Part shown: positions 10,394 through 22,424 of the stretch, one piece after another | Layout of the letters: the number at the start of each line of letters is the position of its first letter | Numbering within the stretch: position 1 is the stretch's first letter | The notes under the pieces: model-generated | What the model saw: only the letters and a program-made list of their open reading frames with translations | What the model was told of the DNA's origin: nothing | The model's database searches: none | Position numbers and translations under genes: made by a program | From: Entoloma clypeatum | Taxonomy: Eukaryota > Basidiomycota > Agaricomycetes > Agaricales > Entolomataceae | Length of the DNA: 64,000 nucleotides | Reading direction: 5' to 3' | Assembly (NCBI GenBank): GCA_963565915.1 | Contig: OY751496.1 | Location: 3,612,131 to 3,676,130 of the forward strand

Positions 10394-13300
10394 CTATGTA
10401 CGCAAGAAGAACAAGCAGCGCAAAGCTCCGTCAAGCTGATAAGTCCTCGCGCCAGGACAGGGGAGTCTGTTATAAACAAACGTGTTAGTATGCGCACCCA
10501 AAAATTCGGCCGCGCGATACAAGAGCACTCCAACCTTGTGGGGTTGGCCGTTAGCGGTGCTGGGGGGTGTCTGCGCCCTACCCCCCAAAGAAGCGCCTGT
10601 GCGGTTCTTATCCTTCGATTGTGTTTGCTTGCCAGAGGGGGCTGCACCCCTTTGTACCCAGCGCGCTACCACACGACTACCGCCAACGGTTGTGTTGGGC
10701 GTTGGACGATCCCTAAAGGCAAAGGCCCCTGGGTTATCCATAATGAATTTCCCGAAGTTGTCCCACGTGGGAGTGTTCCTCGAGAAGGTGGGCATGTCTG
10801 GGGGCCTGGTGGGGTGGTGCAGACATTTGTAGAGTACGTGGGCGAAGCCCCCGACGGATCCTGAACCACAGTCGCATTGTTCAACCTTGTCGCCAATATT
10901 GAACCTATGTCTATAGTGGCCAATTGGGGCATGAGGCCGCGAACCATTTGAGCCGTGAGGGATTGGGAGTGACCCACATCCTTAAGCCATGTGCCGCCCT
11001 TGAGGTGGGACGGTTTCATTCTTTTGGCCTGAGCGTGGTCTTGGCATCTGACGCACGTCCTCAGGAATTGGTAGTGATGGCCAACATACTTGGGGGACTG
11101 ATACAAGTTGTTCCAGTCACCTAGCATGTCATCTGTGAATTGTTTTGTATTGAAATCGAGGGATCTGGAGGCCAACTCGCCACACTCGATGTGTATTGAG
11201 GAGGCGAGGTCGTGCACTGCACGATGGGGTTCGAAGCCATGGTCCGAGCAATCGGGGACATGGTGAAAGAAGACCTTGGATTTCAGACCTGGTTCCTCAA
11301 ACCAAGGAACCAGGTTGCTGATGATAGCAAGTGCAGTTGCCTGCGAAGAGTGGAGGTCCGGGTCTGTGGCACGCCGAATGGCGTTAACAGAGTCGGTGAA
11401 GATGTGGATTTCTTCCAGTTGGGAGAGGCCCCCTAGCAGAGTGACCAGGTTGGAGAACCCATGTCCTATTGCTAAGGTTTCAGTGTCGTCAGAGACTGCG
11501 AGGCCACCAGCAGCCCAGTCTTTGTTGATGGAGTATCCCATGTGCCAGGTTTCCCAAGCTGCAACAGCTTGATGGCCCGACACAAGGGAGGGAACAGCCG
11601 CGTCGGTAACAATGACAGTGGATTTGTTAGAGCAGATGTTGGCATCAAACACCTTGTTAAGGGTGGCAAGGCGTAACTTCCTGGCTTCGGCATGCTCCTT
11701 AGCAGTTTTGCCATGGATAAGAGTGATGTCATGGATGATGCGATCAGGGAATCGGTTGAGGACGCGTTTTCCTGGCTCGTTGTAATTATTAAAGGGTGAT
11801 AGGGGGACAGTCACATTTGCATGGTATGCCCAGATATCGACGAGAGGGGATTTAAGATTGTACATAAATTCCGGGGAGTACCATGGTCGTTTTGAGGGAT
11901 CTTCCTCATCGCAGACCATGATGGTCATGTGCCATGGTGCAAGGGAGTGCATACGGACGCGGTTTCTGCAGGAGAGCTTCTTTAGGTGCAGATGCACCGG
12001 AGGCAAGCCGGCAAGAGATTCGACTGCCCCTGTGGGGGTGGTACAGAAGGCTCCCAGGATCCACAGGGCTGCGCGCCTCTGCACTCTGGAGATAGACTTG
12101 ATGACCCCCTTATTACGGGCGCCATCGAAGTTCCATAGATTGGCCCCATATAGAGCAATCGGTAGAATACACAATCGGTATAGGGTGCATTTGTGTTTGG
12201 GTGTAAGTCCTCGGACTGAGTTTCCCAGTGATAATAAGGCTCCCGTTGCGGAGAATGCCTTAGTGGCATACCATTTTGCATGCTCGGTGAAGAGCAGCTT
12301 ACGGTCGAAGAAGAATCCCAGGTACCTCCAGAAGGTCTTGGGGACAAGGGGGGAGTCGCCTGTGAAGGGCGCATATCCTAGGTCAACCGGGGGGTTATCG
12401 TCACCATTCTTCCTGGAGAAATGGAACACCTCCAATTTAGAGTGTTCGAGGACAAGCCCTAGGGCTGTAGTCAACTCAAACAGACATTTGTATGCCTTTT
12501 TTAGTTTGGCAAGGTTGTCTTTCCACATTTCAGACTGGACTATAATGGTCCCATCATCTACGTAGGAAATGAGGGTAGCCTGCGATTGTTCTGTGTGAAA
12601 CGCATACATCAGCGGGGCGAGATATATGGATGATAGCACGGGGGAGAGGGCAGAGCCCTGACCTACGCCAATGTCCACAGAGAAGAAGTCCAAGAGGTCG
12701 TCCTCCCAGGCGTATTGAGTCTGTCTCCCTATTAGGTAGTTGGAGAAGAAGTCCACGACAGTGTTGGGGAACCCCATCCTATCTAATATGAGCATGATAA
12801 CCGAGTGGTTTAGGGAGGGAAAGTATTGTGCCAAGTCAATGACAACAACACTGGTCTTGAGTTTCCTTGACCACCCTGCACAAATGAGGTGGGTGAGGAA
12901 TTGTCCGGCATCTTCAGTGGAGTTCTGGCGAACCCCTCCGAATTGTCCTGGGTGTAGCAGACTGTAGCGGGCGAGTTCCCATTGCATTTTGTTAGCGATA
13001 GCTTTCTCAAATAGTTTGCCCAGGGTGTTTAAAAGCACGATGGGGCGAAACACTTTGGGAACGTCATACACCGGCTTATTCGGTTTAGGAATAATGACGG
13101 TCATTGAGATTTTGAATATGTCGGGCCAGAACCCTGCCGAGAGGCAAGCGTTCAGAATCCAGACGAACAGCTTCAAGATATGCTCATGTGCGATCAGGCA
13201 CTTGAGGTGGGACCATGTAAGATGATCTGGGCCAGGGGAAGACCAGCTGGAACAGCCGGCCAGGGCCTGGAGGACCTCTTGCGATGAGAATGGACCCCAA

Positions 13301-14603
13301 GCCCTTTTGGGTTGAGGTTCAAGAGCATTGCGCAATCTGTCAGGGTCGACAGGGCGCGCTGAAAAGATTTATGAAACGCCTCACAAGTCTCGGAAGTCGT
13401 GGAGCAGGTCTTGCCTTCGAAAGTAATAGCCTCAGGAGAGGCATTCTTACGTGGGCCGACCCAGGAGGTAAGGTCCCAGGGACGCTTATTTTTGTTGGAT
13501 ACTTCGTCAATTTTCTTGTCAAAGAAGTTCCGTTTGGCGGTGCGAATGATTTTGTGCATGTCGCCCCAGTCTTGGTCTGTCTTATCCGAGTTGGAGTAGG
13601 TGCGCCACCCGGCCTTGCAGTCCTTATCCCACCAGCCCTTTGACCGGAACGAGTCCCGGGGAGAGCAAGAGAATTCGGTCCACTCGGCCAGGATGAGCTC
13701 CTGAACCTTCTGGGTAATACTAGTAATGTCCTCCCTGGAGGCCGTGGCCAGGATAGGGATGGAGGATATGGATTCCGTAAGTGCAGACAGGAAATGAGTT
13801 TCCTCTTCCGAGTCTGAGACTATACGGTAGTGTTCCTTCGTGTTAATGAGGGGGGATCTGAGGAGGGTGATGATCGAGCGGTGGTCCGACTCGTCTGGGC
13901 TCCCAAGCTTAATGATTGAGTCTTTGTCCGTGTTAGGGAGGAAGACCAGATCGATGATGGACGGGGCATTGTTATTCTTAGGGAAGTGGGTGAACCCAGT
14001 CCTATGATGAACAAGACCATGCGAGAATGCGAAGTCTGAGAGGAGAGACACATTATGGTTGTGGCGCACCACTTCGGGGTCCCATAACGGTGAGGGGCAA
14101 TTAAAATCGCCACCTATGTGCCATATAGGAGGAAGGGATGTTCCAAGAGTGGCAAGGACATGTATGGCTGTGCCCTGCGTGTCCGAGTAGGCATTAATCA
14201 AGTTAATCTGACCCTCGGGGACAGACATTGAAAGGAGGTTGACATCCCAGTGGCGGATAATGTCTGAGCGAAGTTTAGGTTTCATGGCGGAGCGCCGCCT
14301 GTGGACGTAAACAATGGCGCGGGGTCGCAGATCCTCATCCAGATTAGATGGGTCGAGGACAGGCTCCGAATGGTGGAGGCACATCCAGTCAGGGTGGTTC
14401 GGCAGACCCACAAGGGGCTCGCCGTCTTTACTCATCATGGAGGCGACATGTCTTATGGTAGCCCATGGGGGCTCTTGCACGAAGATGATGTTGAGGTTAT
14501 CTTTTTGTTGCTCTAACATTGTAGACAGGAGAACGCTCTTTTGGTAGATGTTCTGGGAACGAATATGCAAACCCTCATATTTATTCATAGTTGTACCTAA
14601 CAT
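10394..14603 (-). pseudogene. LINE ORF2: endonuclease, RT, RNase H
   Basis: The ATG at 14603 overlaps the ORF1 stop in ATGTTAG. The first part holds the endonuclease: FVQEPPW, IGGDFNCPSPLWD, IIDLVFLP and SDHRS. A frameshift near 13330 separates it from the reverse transcriptase, with FRPIVLLNTLGKLFEK, VVVIDLAQYFPSLNH, GVGQGSALSPVLSS and SYVDDGTIIV. RNase H follows, with VTDAAVP and IFTDSVNAI. A second frameshift near 10930 precedes a Cys-rich tail (CDCGSGSV, LYKCLHHP). The two frameshifts make this copy inactive in itself. Confidence 0.88.
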
Positions 14604-14681
14604 ACAGCTACATCTGATTGAATGCGGTGATTGTCTCGGTCAGCTGGACGAGGACTGGAATTAGATTCAAAGAAGTGGGTG
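14597..14681 (-). pseudogene. LINE ORF1, last codons
   Basis: Continues the ORF1 frame beyond the Gypsy insertion (ADFTHFFESNSSPRPADRDN) to the stop TAG at 14599-14597, which overlaps the ORF2 start. The AAATC duplication lies exactly at the break (14682-14686 and 22420-22424). Confidence 0.75.
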
Positions 14682-14686
14682 AAATC

Positions 14687-15075
14687 TGTTATGCTTAACA
14701 AACCGTTCCAAGGTTCGGGCAGAGTATGCAGGAAAGTGGAAAGGCGAAGAGCAAAGTGATTGCTAAATCTAAGGAATGTAGCTATGGTACATGGGGTTTA
14801 TATAGTACTGGCTACGAGCGGTAGCGAGTGAGTCAGTAGCTGCGGAAGGCAGTGCGGATGAGTCAGTAACTGCGGAAAGGCAGTGTGAAGTGAGTCAGAT
14901 GACTGCGGACTGAGTAATCCCTACTGCGGAGTGCGAGTCAGCACGGGAGCGAAGTATACTAAAGGAGAATGGTAGAGTAAAGGTAAATGAATAAGCGGTC
15001 CGATGAGTCAAAGAAATAACGAAGGTACAATGCAAGGGAAAAGTGCGTAACATACAAACCGGTAAGTCCATAACA
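14687..15075 (-). repeat. Gypsy LTR (3' copy), 389 bp
   Basis: Same sequence as the interrupted copy at 20902-22419 apart from a few substitutions. It contains short internal repeats built on GAGTCAGTAGCTGCGGA at about 14830-14920, which may be promoter or enhancer repeats. It begins TG and ends CA. Confidence 0.92.
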
Positions 15076-15109
15076 TGTTCCCCTCCTCAAGCTCTGTGTC
15101 CTCACAGAG

Positions 15110-15472
15110 TCATTGTCCCCATCCTCCGGCATCATCGTTGTTTGTCCAGGAGCCATTCTCCTTGAGGCTCCAATCGTCTATTAGCTCTTCGTTGATGGCG
15201 ACGGCGAGCTCGAGACTCCGGACGGCTAGTCGGATACGCCGGTTTTCAATGACCAGCGTATGGGTGTAGTTCCCGAGGATTTGTTTTTCTTCGGGGGTTG
15301 GTGCGACGGGGAGGTTGGATAAAGAATGGAGGCGGATGTGCATCTGTCGATGCAGGATGTCGGCGAGCGAGGCTTCTAGCGCATGGATCTGGTCTCTCAT
15401 GGAGAGGGCTTCACCCATGAGGGCAGTGATGGCGGGGTTGGTTTCAGTGGATGTGGTGGTGGCGGTGGACAT
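15110..15472 (-). CDS. Extra small ORF between pol and 3' LTR
   Basis: An intact frame of 120 codons lies after the chromodomain and before the polypurine tract. It starts MSTATTTSTETNPAITALMG and continues with heptad-like segments (MRDQIHALEASLADILHRQ; IRLAVRSLELAVAINEEL), suggesting a coiled coil. There is no signal peptide or membrane helix, so it is not an envelope protein. Function unknown. It is open while the neighbouring pol has four stops, though a short frame can stay open by chance. Confidence 0.5.
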   Translation of the reverse strand: MSTATTTSTETNPAITALMGEALSMRDQIHALEASLADILHRQMHIRLHSLSNLPVAPTPEEKQILGNYTHTLVIENRRIRLAVRSLELAVAINEELIDDWSLKENGSWTNNDDAGGWGQ

Positions 15473-15594
15473 GGTGCGGAGGATGTTGGAGAGATAGAGG
15501 AAGAATGGAGTAGCTATATTGAAGACGGAGCGGAGAACTCGGTGGGTTTTTGACTGATGAGGTCGATGCTGTTGCTGATTTCAACGGGTGTCTT

Positions 15595-18500
15595 TTATCG
15601 TGGACGTGACGGGTTCTGCCGATGGAAATCATGGATCAAATCTTGAGTGTTCTGAACATTAGCTCGCAGTTCCCATGTGTTCTCTTCTGGGCCATATCCT
15701 TCCCACTGGACGAGGTACTGGATCTTTCCGTGGAACTTTCGAGAGTCCAGGATCGTAGACACATGGTACTCTTCTCATCCTTCGACGATGATCGGATCAG
15801 GGGCTGGTTTCTTTTTCTGGATGGCGTACTTCGGAGTTTCATATGGTGACAACAGGGTCTCGTTGAACACAGGGTGAATCATCTTCCAAGTCTTCGGAAG
15901 ATCAAGAAGGTACACGCTAGCTCCTTTCTTCTCTAGGACTTTGAATGGTCCATGTCGGAGTGCATCAAGTTTCTTTGAGGGTCGATTGGTCCTGATGTTA
16001 GTCCCTTCCAGCCACACCTTGTCTCCGATGCGGTAGTCCCGAGACGGACTTCGCCGTGTGTCAACTGTCTTCTTCATCTGATCCTGTGCTTGTTTCAGCG
16101 CAGCATTGGCTTCTTCTCGTGCCTGTTTGAGTTTTTTCAAGAAGTCGTTGGCAGCTGGATTGGTATCTTCTAACACAAGTTCTCCCTTCCACAGATGTAA
16201 ACCGTAGTTGAGGTAGAATGGGGTGTGCTTCGTTGCCTGGTGTTCTTTGTCATTGTACTGGAACTCTGCGATTGCGATCCATTCTGCCCAATCATCCTGT
16301 AGATGGTTGACAAAGTTTCGTAAGAATGCTTCTGTTTCCTGATGTGATCGCTCGGCCTGTCCATCAGTCTGTGGGTGGTATGCGGTGGATAGGTTCCTCT
16401 TGATCCCTAACATGCGGCAGAGTATCTCCATGAACTTCGCGGCGAACTGCAGTCCCCTATCGCTGATGATCTTCTTGGGGATCCCATGAAGCTTCCATAT
16501 CTGATCCCGATAGATCTTGGCTAATCCTTCAGCTGATAGTTCCACGGTTGTCGGAATGAGGTGAAGCATCTTTGAATGTCTATCCGTGATGACCAGAATT
16601 GCATTTTTTCCATCAGATTCTGGTATCGGTCCCACGACGTCGATCCCTATGTCTTCCCATGGGTGACTTGGTGCTGCATGGGGATGTAGCGGAGCATGTC
16701 GCTTTTGTCGGTTAATCTTGTTGCGTTGACAAGTGTCGCAACCCTTCACGTACTTCTTCACATCATGCAGTATGGTGGGCCACCAGTAGGTGCGAGTGAG
16801 GAGTTCATGTGTCCGGTACTGTCCTGGATGTCCAGCCACTGGTGCATCGTGTGACTCGAACATCAATTCTTGTCATAATTGTGGGTCTGGCAGGACATAG
16901 ACTCGTTCTCCTGCATAGGTGATCCCATTCTCCTGCTGATACCAATGAGGATTCTTTTTTAGGCCCTGCGCTACTTCTGTCTCCATGCGGTTCGAACCCT
17001 TGATGCGTGCGATCCACGGATTTTCAATGGTCATGACATTTCCAATTTTGATGGAATCAGATGTTTCACCCCCTTCAAAGAATTGTTCCTCCGTGAACAT
17101 CTCCATTTGTACCACATCTTCTGATTCCAACCGTTTCAAGAATAGTCCCTCCTTGAGCATTTGGTCACTGTCCTGTGGTTCGAGTTCCGCTTCATACCAG
17201 GGTAAGCGTGACAGGATGTCCGCTTTCGCATTGGTCTTGCCGGGCACATGCCGTAATTCGAAGTCATAGTCTTGTAACTTCATTTTCCAGCGTCGCTGTC
17301 ATTGATTTAGGTCTTGAGGACGACGGAAATATTCCAGGTTCTTGTGATCGGTCAAGATCTCGAAACGTTCCCTGGCTTCAAGCAGATAGTGTCTCCAATC
17401 TTTCAATGCTTCCACGACTGCCAGAAGTTCTTTGTCGTATATCTCATAATTCTGTTCGGCCGCGGACATGGTCCGCGACAAGAACGCGATGGGGTGCCAT
17501 TTGTCGTCTTGCTTCTGAGAGAGTACTGCTCCAATTGCATAGCCCGATGCATCGGTTTCCACCCTGAACTGTCCCTCCGATTTCAGTAATGCCAAGACTG
17601 GTGCCGATGTAATTGCCCGTATGAGACCTTCAAAAGCTTGCTGCTCTGTTGGTCCCCAAGTAAATGCCGTACCGCCTGTGAGCGCGGTGAGAGGTTTCGC
17701 GATGTTTGAGTACCCTTCAATAAAACGTTGATAGAAGTTAGCAAATCCAAGGAACTTCTGAACTTCCTTTTTTGATGTGGGTGCTCGCCAGTTTCGAATT
17801 GTATCCACCTTCTCAGTTTCCATCTCCACACGTCCCTCACCAACCACATATCCCAATATAGGACATTTCGTTACTTCCCATAAACACTTCTTCTCCTTTA
17901 GGAACAGATCATTGTCCGATAGGATCTGTAGGATTTCTTCAGTGTTTCGCGCGAGTTCTTCCTTGGTTTTACCGATAACCACGATGTCGTCCATGTAGAT
18001 CACGCAGATACGTCGGCGGATCTGGTCCCGGAATAGACTAGCCATCATTCGAGAGAACGTTCCCGGGGAGTTGCAAAGACCAAAAAACATGACCAATGGT
18101 TCGAACAATCCTCGACTGGTGAGGAAGGCAGCTTTCCATTCGTCGCCCTCCTTAATCCGGACGTTGTTATAGCCCCACATGATGTCCATTTTATTGAAGT
18201 AGACCGCATCTTTCAGTACGTCCAAGAGATCAGATATTCGTGGGAGTGGGAACTTGTCTTTGACCGTGAATTTGTTGACCATGCAGTAATCTTGTACCAA
18301 TCGTTTGGAGCCATCCTTCTTGTTGATGAAGAAGCAAGGGGAGGCATAAGGGGATTTGGACGGACGGATCTTTCCTGTTGCTAGACCCTCGTCAATGAAT
18401 GCGTCCAATTCCTCTTGTTCCTTTTGCGTCATAGGATATGTATTTCCTCCTAGTTCCTTTGGTGCGTCCAGTGTAAGTTCAATACCATGGTCCCATTCCC

Positions 18501-19100
18501 TCTCCTTTGGGATCTTATCGAAGTTTTCTTTTTTGAAAAGATGAGCAAATCGTTCAACATATGAGGGTCGTTTGGTTGTGGGAGGTGGTGTGGGAGTGAC
18601 AGCTTCCAAGATAGGGTCTCCAGGCTTCCATTTCTGATCCGACTTTTTGGGTGCATCTTTGTCGCGCACCTCAACCATGCGAACTCGGTGTTTGCAACTA
18701 TTAAGGTTAATCCTGAAATCCGAGTGTTTGGTTCGACATGTTGTTGGGCACCGGTTAAATGTTACCGCGCCGGTTGTCCAATTGATTGTGGGGTTGTGGT
18801 GCACCAACCAGTCATGTCCCAAGAGCATGTCCATTCTCCCAATGTCCAGTACCATTGCTTCCATGGTTTCCTGATGTGCTCCCAAATCCAGTTTGACTTC
18901 GGCAAGTTGGCTCGCTTTCTGTTGTCGATTTGGTGATCCATCCGCATTTAGAATTGCTATGGGTGGTATTCCTCACGTGGGGAGGTTCTGTTCGCGTACT
19001 ATTCTGGGATGGATGCATGTGCGCTCACATCCGCTGTCAACCTCAGGTCGGATAACCTTTGGTCCTCGTCATGTTTTGAGCTGAGCTAACAGCCTGATTT
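15595..19100 (-). pseudogene. Gypsy pol: protease, RT, RNase H, integrase, chromodomain
   Basis: Protease has the active-site VDSGCERTC near 19040. Reverse transcriptase has YMDDIVVIGKT, and RNase H has ETDASGYAIGAVLSQ. Integrase has an HHCC finger (CDTCQRNK) and the catalytic residues in DIGIDVVGP, ISDRG and GQAERSHQE. After a TGA at 15777-15775 the frame continues as a chromodomain (YLVQWEGYGPEENTWE) to a stop at 15595. Four in-frame TGA codons occur near 18977, 17299, 16873 and 15775, each where arginine CGA would fit. The protein is otherwise well preserved, so inactivation looks recent and point-mutational. Confidence 0.9.
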
Positions 19101-19244
19101 CTCATCTTTTCGGCGGGTTATCTCCCTTCACAGTCTTAGTCGACGCAGCGGCTTGCTTGGCAGGGATGACATAGGTTCTATTGTCTGCAGTCATACAAGG
19201 CAAGCAAGTCCGTTTAATAGATAAGGGTCGCGACTTAGCGTCGT

Positions 19245-20900
19245 TTAATCGGACCCTTCGGGAAAATCCTTCTCGTCGGCTTCTAAGATTGTGGTTTCAT
19301 CATTCTCGGCATCTTCCTTGGACACCTTCCTAACCCTTCCAGAGTTCTTCTTCGGCTTGCGGCAGTTGCGCGCGATATGGCCTTCTTGGTCACAGTTGAA
19401 ACACTTGCGACCATCTTTCTTCTTTGGAGCGCTACAGTCTTTAGCCAGATGACCAAAGCGTTGACAGTTGTAGCAACGGGCTACTCCTGCTTTGTCGATC
19501 TCCATGGCCTTGCCCTGACCACCATAAGTGGTACCCGATCCGGTGCGCATGTCGCCGCCACCTTGAATGACCAGGGTGTGTCCTTCCATCTGTCGCCCCT
19601 TGTTTCGGATCTCCTTTGCGTAATCGGTGTACGTCTGCCATCGCTAGCCACTTGTTCAGAGATTCTGCGGTTGACGTTTTTCTCTAGGATGTATTTCCCA
19701 GTTTCTTCGCCAAGGTTTGACAGTCCCAAGAGTTCTTCAAATTCATCCAAAAATTCATCAACAGTGCGTTCCTCTTGTTTCAGGACTTCGAGTCTCGCTT
19801 TGGCAGCGACCGACTTGTTGGCGATGGAGAATCGTGTGGTGATATCATCGGAAAAACCTAGCCAGGTGATGTTCTCGTTGTCAGCGGTAAGAGCGTCTAA
19901 CTTGTTACTGGCCCAGTGTCTGCCGGACCCTTCCATCATGCGGGATAGTACCGCAAGAATCTTCTGATCGTCTGTGAGGCTCTTTTGGAACCTGATGTAT
20001 AGTTTGGTGGCTTTCCACCACTCGTCAAAGGTGTATCTGTCCTTGAACATCCCAGGATCCTTGATGATCTTGGATGTATCCATTGTTTGTACAGCCGGAG
20101 CTTCTGCCATGTTTAAAGTCTGCGGAGGAGAAGAGGGGTCGGGTTGTTGGGATGAAGATGGGGTTCAGGATACAGGTAAGGATTGAAAATGAGTCCCTGT
20201 TCTAGGCGTCTGTTTGATATCTGACTGCGCGGAGTCAAAAGTAAATTTGTCAGGGGACTCGTCGGCGGAATCAGTGGCAAAATGTTCAGAGTATTTCCTC
20301 TGTAAATCTCTAAGGAATCTCTGTTCCTGCGCGTCTGTTGGTCTCGAGAAGGGGTCAAGTCTCTCGTTTTGTGCCCAGCGGTTGTACTCGGTTTGTTGTT
20401 CTTCGATGGTGAAGTGGGCATAGATCTGCTGCTTCGAGTAAGACGTGATGATGTGGCTCTGGGACGTCTCAATGTGAGCGTCCTAATCAATCTTCTGATA
20501 ACGGTTGTCTGGACACCGATAAACTCTCTGATCTCTGTGATCCGACCTGTCTGAGGTCCTTCTTGAACGCGAAAACTTTCGAGTTCGTTCTGTCGGGCGT
20601 TGTAACACACGATCTGGTGTTGCCGAGCAAGATGGATGCTCTCTGCTATCTCACCGTGGGGGCGATGCTCGTCGTTGTCTAGTTCTTCGTCAAGCACCTG
20701 CTGTAGGATGCGACGGATCTCCGATTCGATGTACTGCTGGATGAGTGTAAAATTGATACTGTCTCGAGGACTTAGCTCCTCCTGTCGGGCTTCTGGCGTG
20801 CTGAATGGGTTACTGGTGAAGTCTTCAAAGAAGCGCGACGTCTTGACTCGTCTGGTAGTTGCTCTCTTCGCTCTGGGCGAACCTAACGAGATTTAGCAAC
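19245..20900 (-). pseudogene. Gypsy Gag
   Basis: Upstream part (about 20900-20500) is an acidic region of Gag type (QQYIESEIRR, then EELDNDEHRPHGE). The ATG at 20110 opens the retrotransposon Gag core (WWKATKLYIRFQ; FSDDITTRFS; EERTVDEFLDEFEELLG). After a frame change near 19640 come two zinc knuckles, CYNCQRFGHLAKDC and CFNCDQEGHIARNC, then an acidic end at 19245. The core gives capsid and the knuckles bind RNA. Frame changes make it defective. Confidence 0.8.
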
Positions 20901-21017
20901 TTGTTATGCTTAACAAACCGTTCCAAGGTTCGGGCAGAGTATGCAGGAAAGTGGAAAGGCGAAGAGCAAAGTGATTGCTAAATCTAAGGAATGTAGCTAT
21001 GGTACATGGGGTTTATA

Positions 21018-21785
21018 CAGTAGCTCAAAAAACTGTCCCAATGTTTGGCTGTTTTGTACTGTATTGCTAATAACACAACAGGCACTTGTGATAATTTTCT
21101 GCAAAAAAGATATGCTGTTTTGTACTGTATTGCTAATAACACAAAAAAGGTCTGCATTCATAATCCCCTGAACCTCTGTAAGCACCCCCACCCCATTCCA
21201 GCCCATGCACCCCCATACCATAAGGTTATTCCCCCCTCCATGCTTGACTGTAGGAGTAGTGGTTCTGTCAGAAAGTGGTTCCCCCCTTTTTTTCCAAGTA
21301 TACACCCTCCCATCTGATCCAATCCTGTTAATTTTTGTCTCATCTGACCACAAGACCCTCTTCCAATCCTCAACTGTCCAATTTTCATGGTACCTGGCAA
21401 ATCTGAGACGCTCCAGTCGATGGGCCTTTTTAAGCAGAGGACGTTTCTGCTTGACAACAGAGCGAAAGTCATCAGATTTGAGTGCATTTCTGACTGTTTG
21501 AGGTGTGACAGGATTGGGGAGGATGTTGTTGATGTAGTGGATAGCTTGAACAGCATTATCAAGCTTTCCTGTAGTGATTTGTCGAATAATTGATTGCTTG
21601 TCACGAGGAGTAAGCTTGGAAGGACGGCCCCCTCTGCTGTTTTCCTTGTCCCCATCAACCTCCTTCTTGATTCTACCAATGGTAGACTTGCCCACACCAG
21701 TTTTTTCCTCAATTTGACGCAAAGTATAACCTTCTTGAAAAAGTGAAACCACAGAGGAGTGCTTGGTAGAAGATGTGGGCCTCAT
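21018..21785 (-). pseudogene. Tc1/mariner transposase, C-terminus lost
   Basis: Starts MRPTSSTKHSSVVSLFQEGY with a helix-turn-helix (LRQIEEKTGVGKSTIGRIKK) and a second DNA-binding domain. It reaches the first catalytic Asp in VLWSDETKINRIGSDG and VWGCMGWNGVG. Soon after (GIMNADLF) the frame runs into terminal-repeat sequence, so the region with the second Asp and the last acidic residue is missing. It can bind ends in principle but cannot cut, so the copy would need a helper. Confidence 0.85.
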
Positions 21786-22144
21786 ATGATGGTGGAAGAG
21801 GAAGAGAAGGGTTGAAATAATTTCAACATGTCAAACTGATGTAAACAAGGTCACATGATTTTGTTTATTACTCCCACACTCAAACTCACTGTGATTTGGC
21901 TTGCTATAGCAGGGATATTGCCAAAATGACCAAGGGTCAAAAAACTGTCCCAATGATTGATTATTTTGTTTTATTTATTATTCCATCAATATTTGTTCAA
22001 ACCACATGACCCAGGGCTCAAAAGCAAGCTAAGATGATACAGAATAACATATCTTTTTTGCAGAAAATTATCACAAGTGCCTGTTGTGTTATTAGCAATA
22101 CAGTACAAAACAGCCAAACATTGGGACAGTTTTTTGAGCTACTG
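21018..22144 (-). mobile_element. Tc1/mariner element, internally deleted
   Basis: Inverted terminal repeats of about 96 bp begin CAGTAGCTCAAAAAACTGTC and are almost perfect. TA is duplicated at both ends (21016-21017 and 22145-22146). A 35-bp piece of the terminal repeat (CTGTTTTGTACTGTATTGCT and following) occurs a second time just inside the left end. High identity of the arms implies recent movement. It is the youngest member of the nest. Confidence 0.92.
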
Positions 22145-22424
22145 TATAGTACTGGCTACGAGCGGTAGCGAGTGAGTCAGTAGCTGCGGAAGGCAGTGCG
22201 GATGAGTCAGTAACTGCGGAAAGGCAGTGCGAAGTGAGTCAGACGACTGCGGACTGAGTAATCCCTACTGCGGAGTGCGAGTCAGCGCGGGAGCGAAGTA
22301 TACCAAAGGAGAATGGTAGAGTAAAGGTAAATGAATAAGCGGTCCGATGAGTCAAAGAAATAACGAAGGTACAATGCAAGGGAAAAGTGCGTAACATACA
22401 AACCAGTAAGTCCGTAACAAAATC

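Larger units (their letters stand above)
14687..22419 (-). mobile_element. Gypsy chromovirus-type LTR retrotransposon
   Basis: Bounded by LTRs starting TGTTATGCTTAACA and ending GTAACA/ATAACA, with a 5-bp target duplication AAATC. Coding order on the minus strand is Gag, protease, reverse transcriptase, RNase H, integrase, chromodomain, which is the Gypsy order. A purine-rich tract (GAGGAGGGGAACA on the minus strand) sits directly against the 3' LTR at 15076-15088. It inserted into LINE ORF1. Multiple in-frame TGA codons show decay. Confidence 0.92.
20902..22419 (-). repeat. Gypsy LTR (5' copy), split by Tc1 element
   Basis: The two LTR parts, 20902-21017 and 22147-22419, join at a duplicated TA to rebuild a 389-bp LTR matching 14687-15075. 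In element orientation this is the upstream LTR, so its disruption probably removes the promoter. Confidence 0.9.

Noticed and set aside
10303..10640. Second poly-A or SINE at the LINE 3' end
   Set aside because: The single T run with the 15-bp duplication fully explains the border. Downstream sequence is LINE 3' UTR and ORF2 end.
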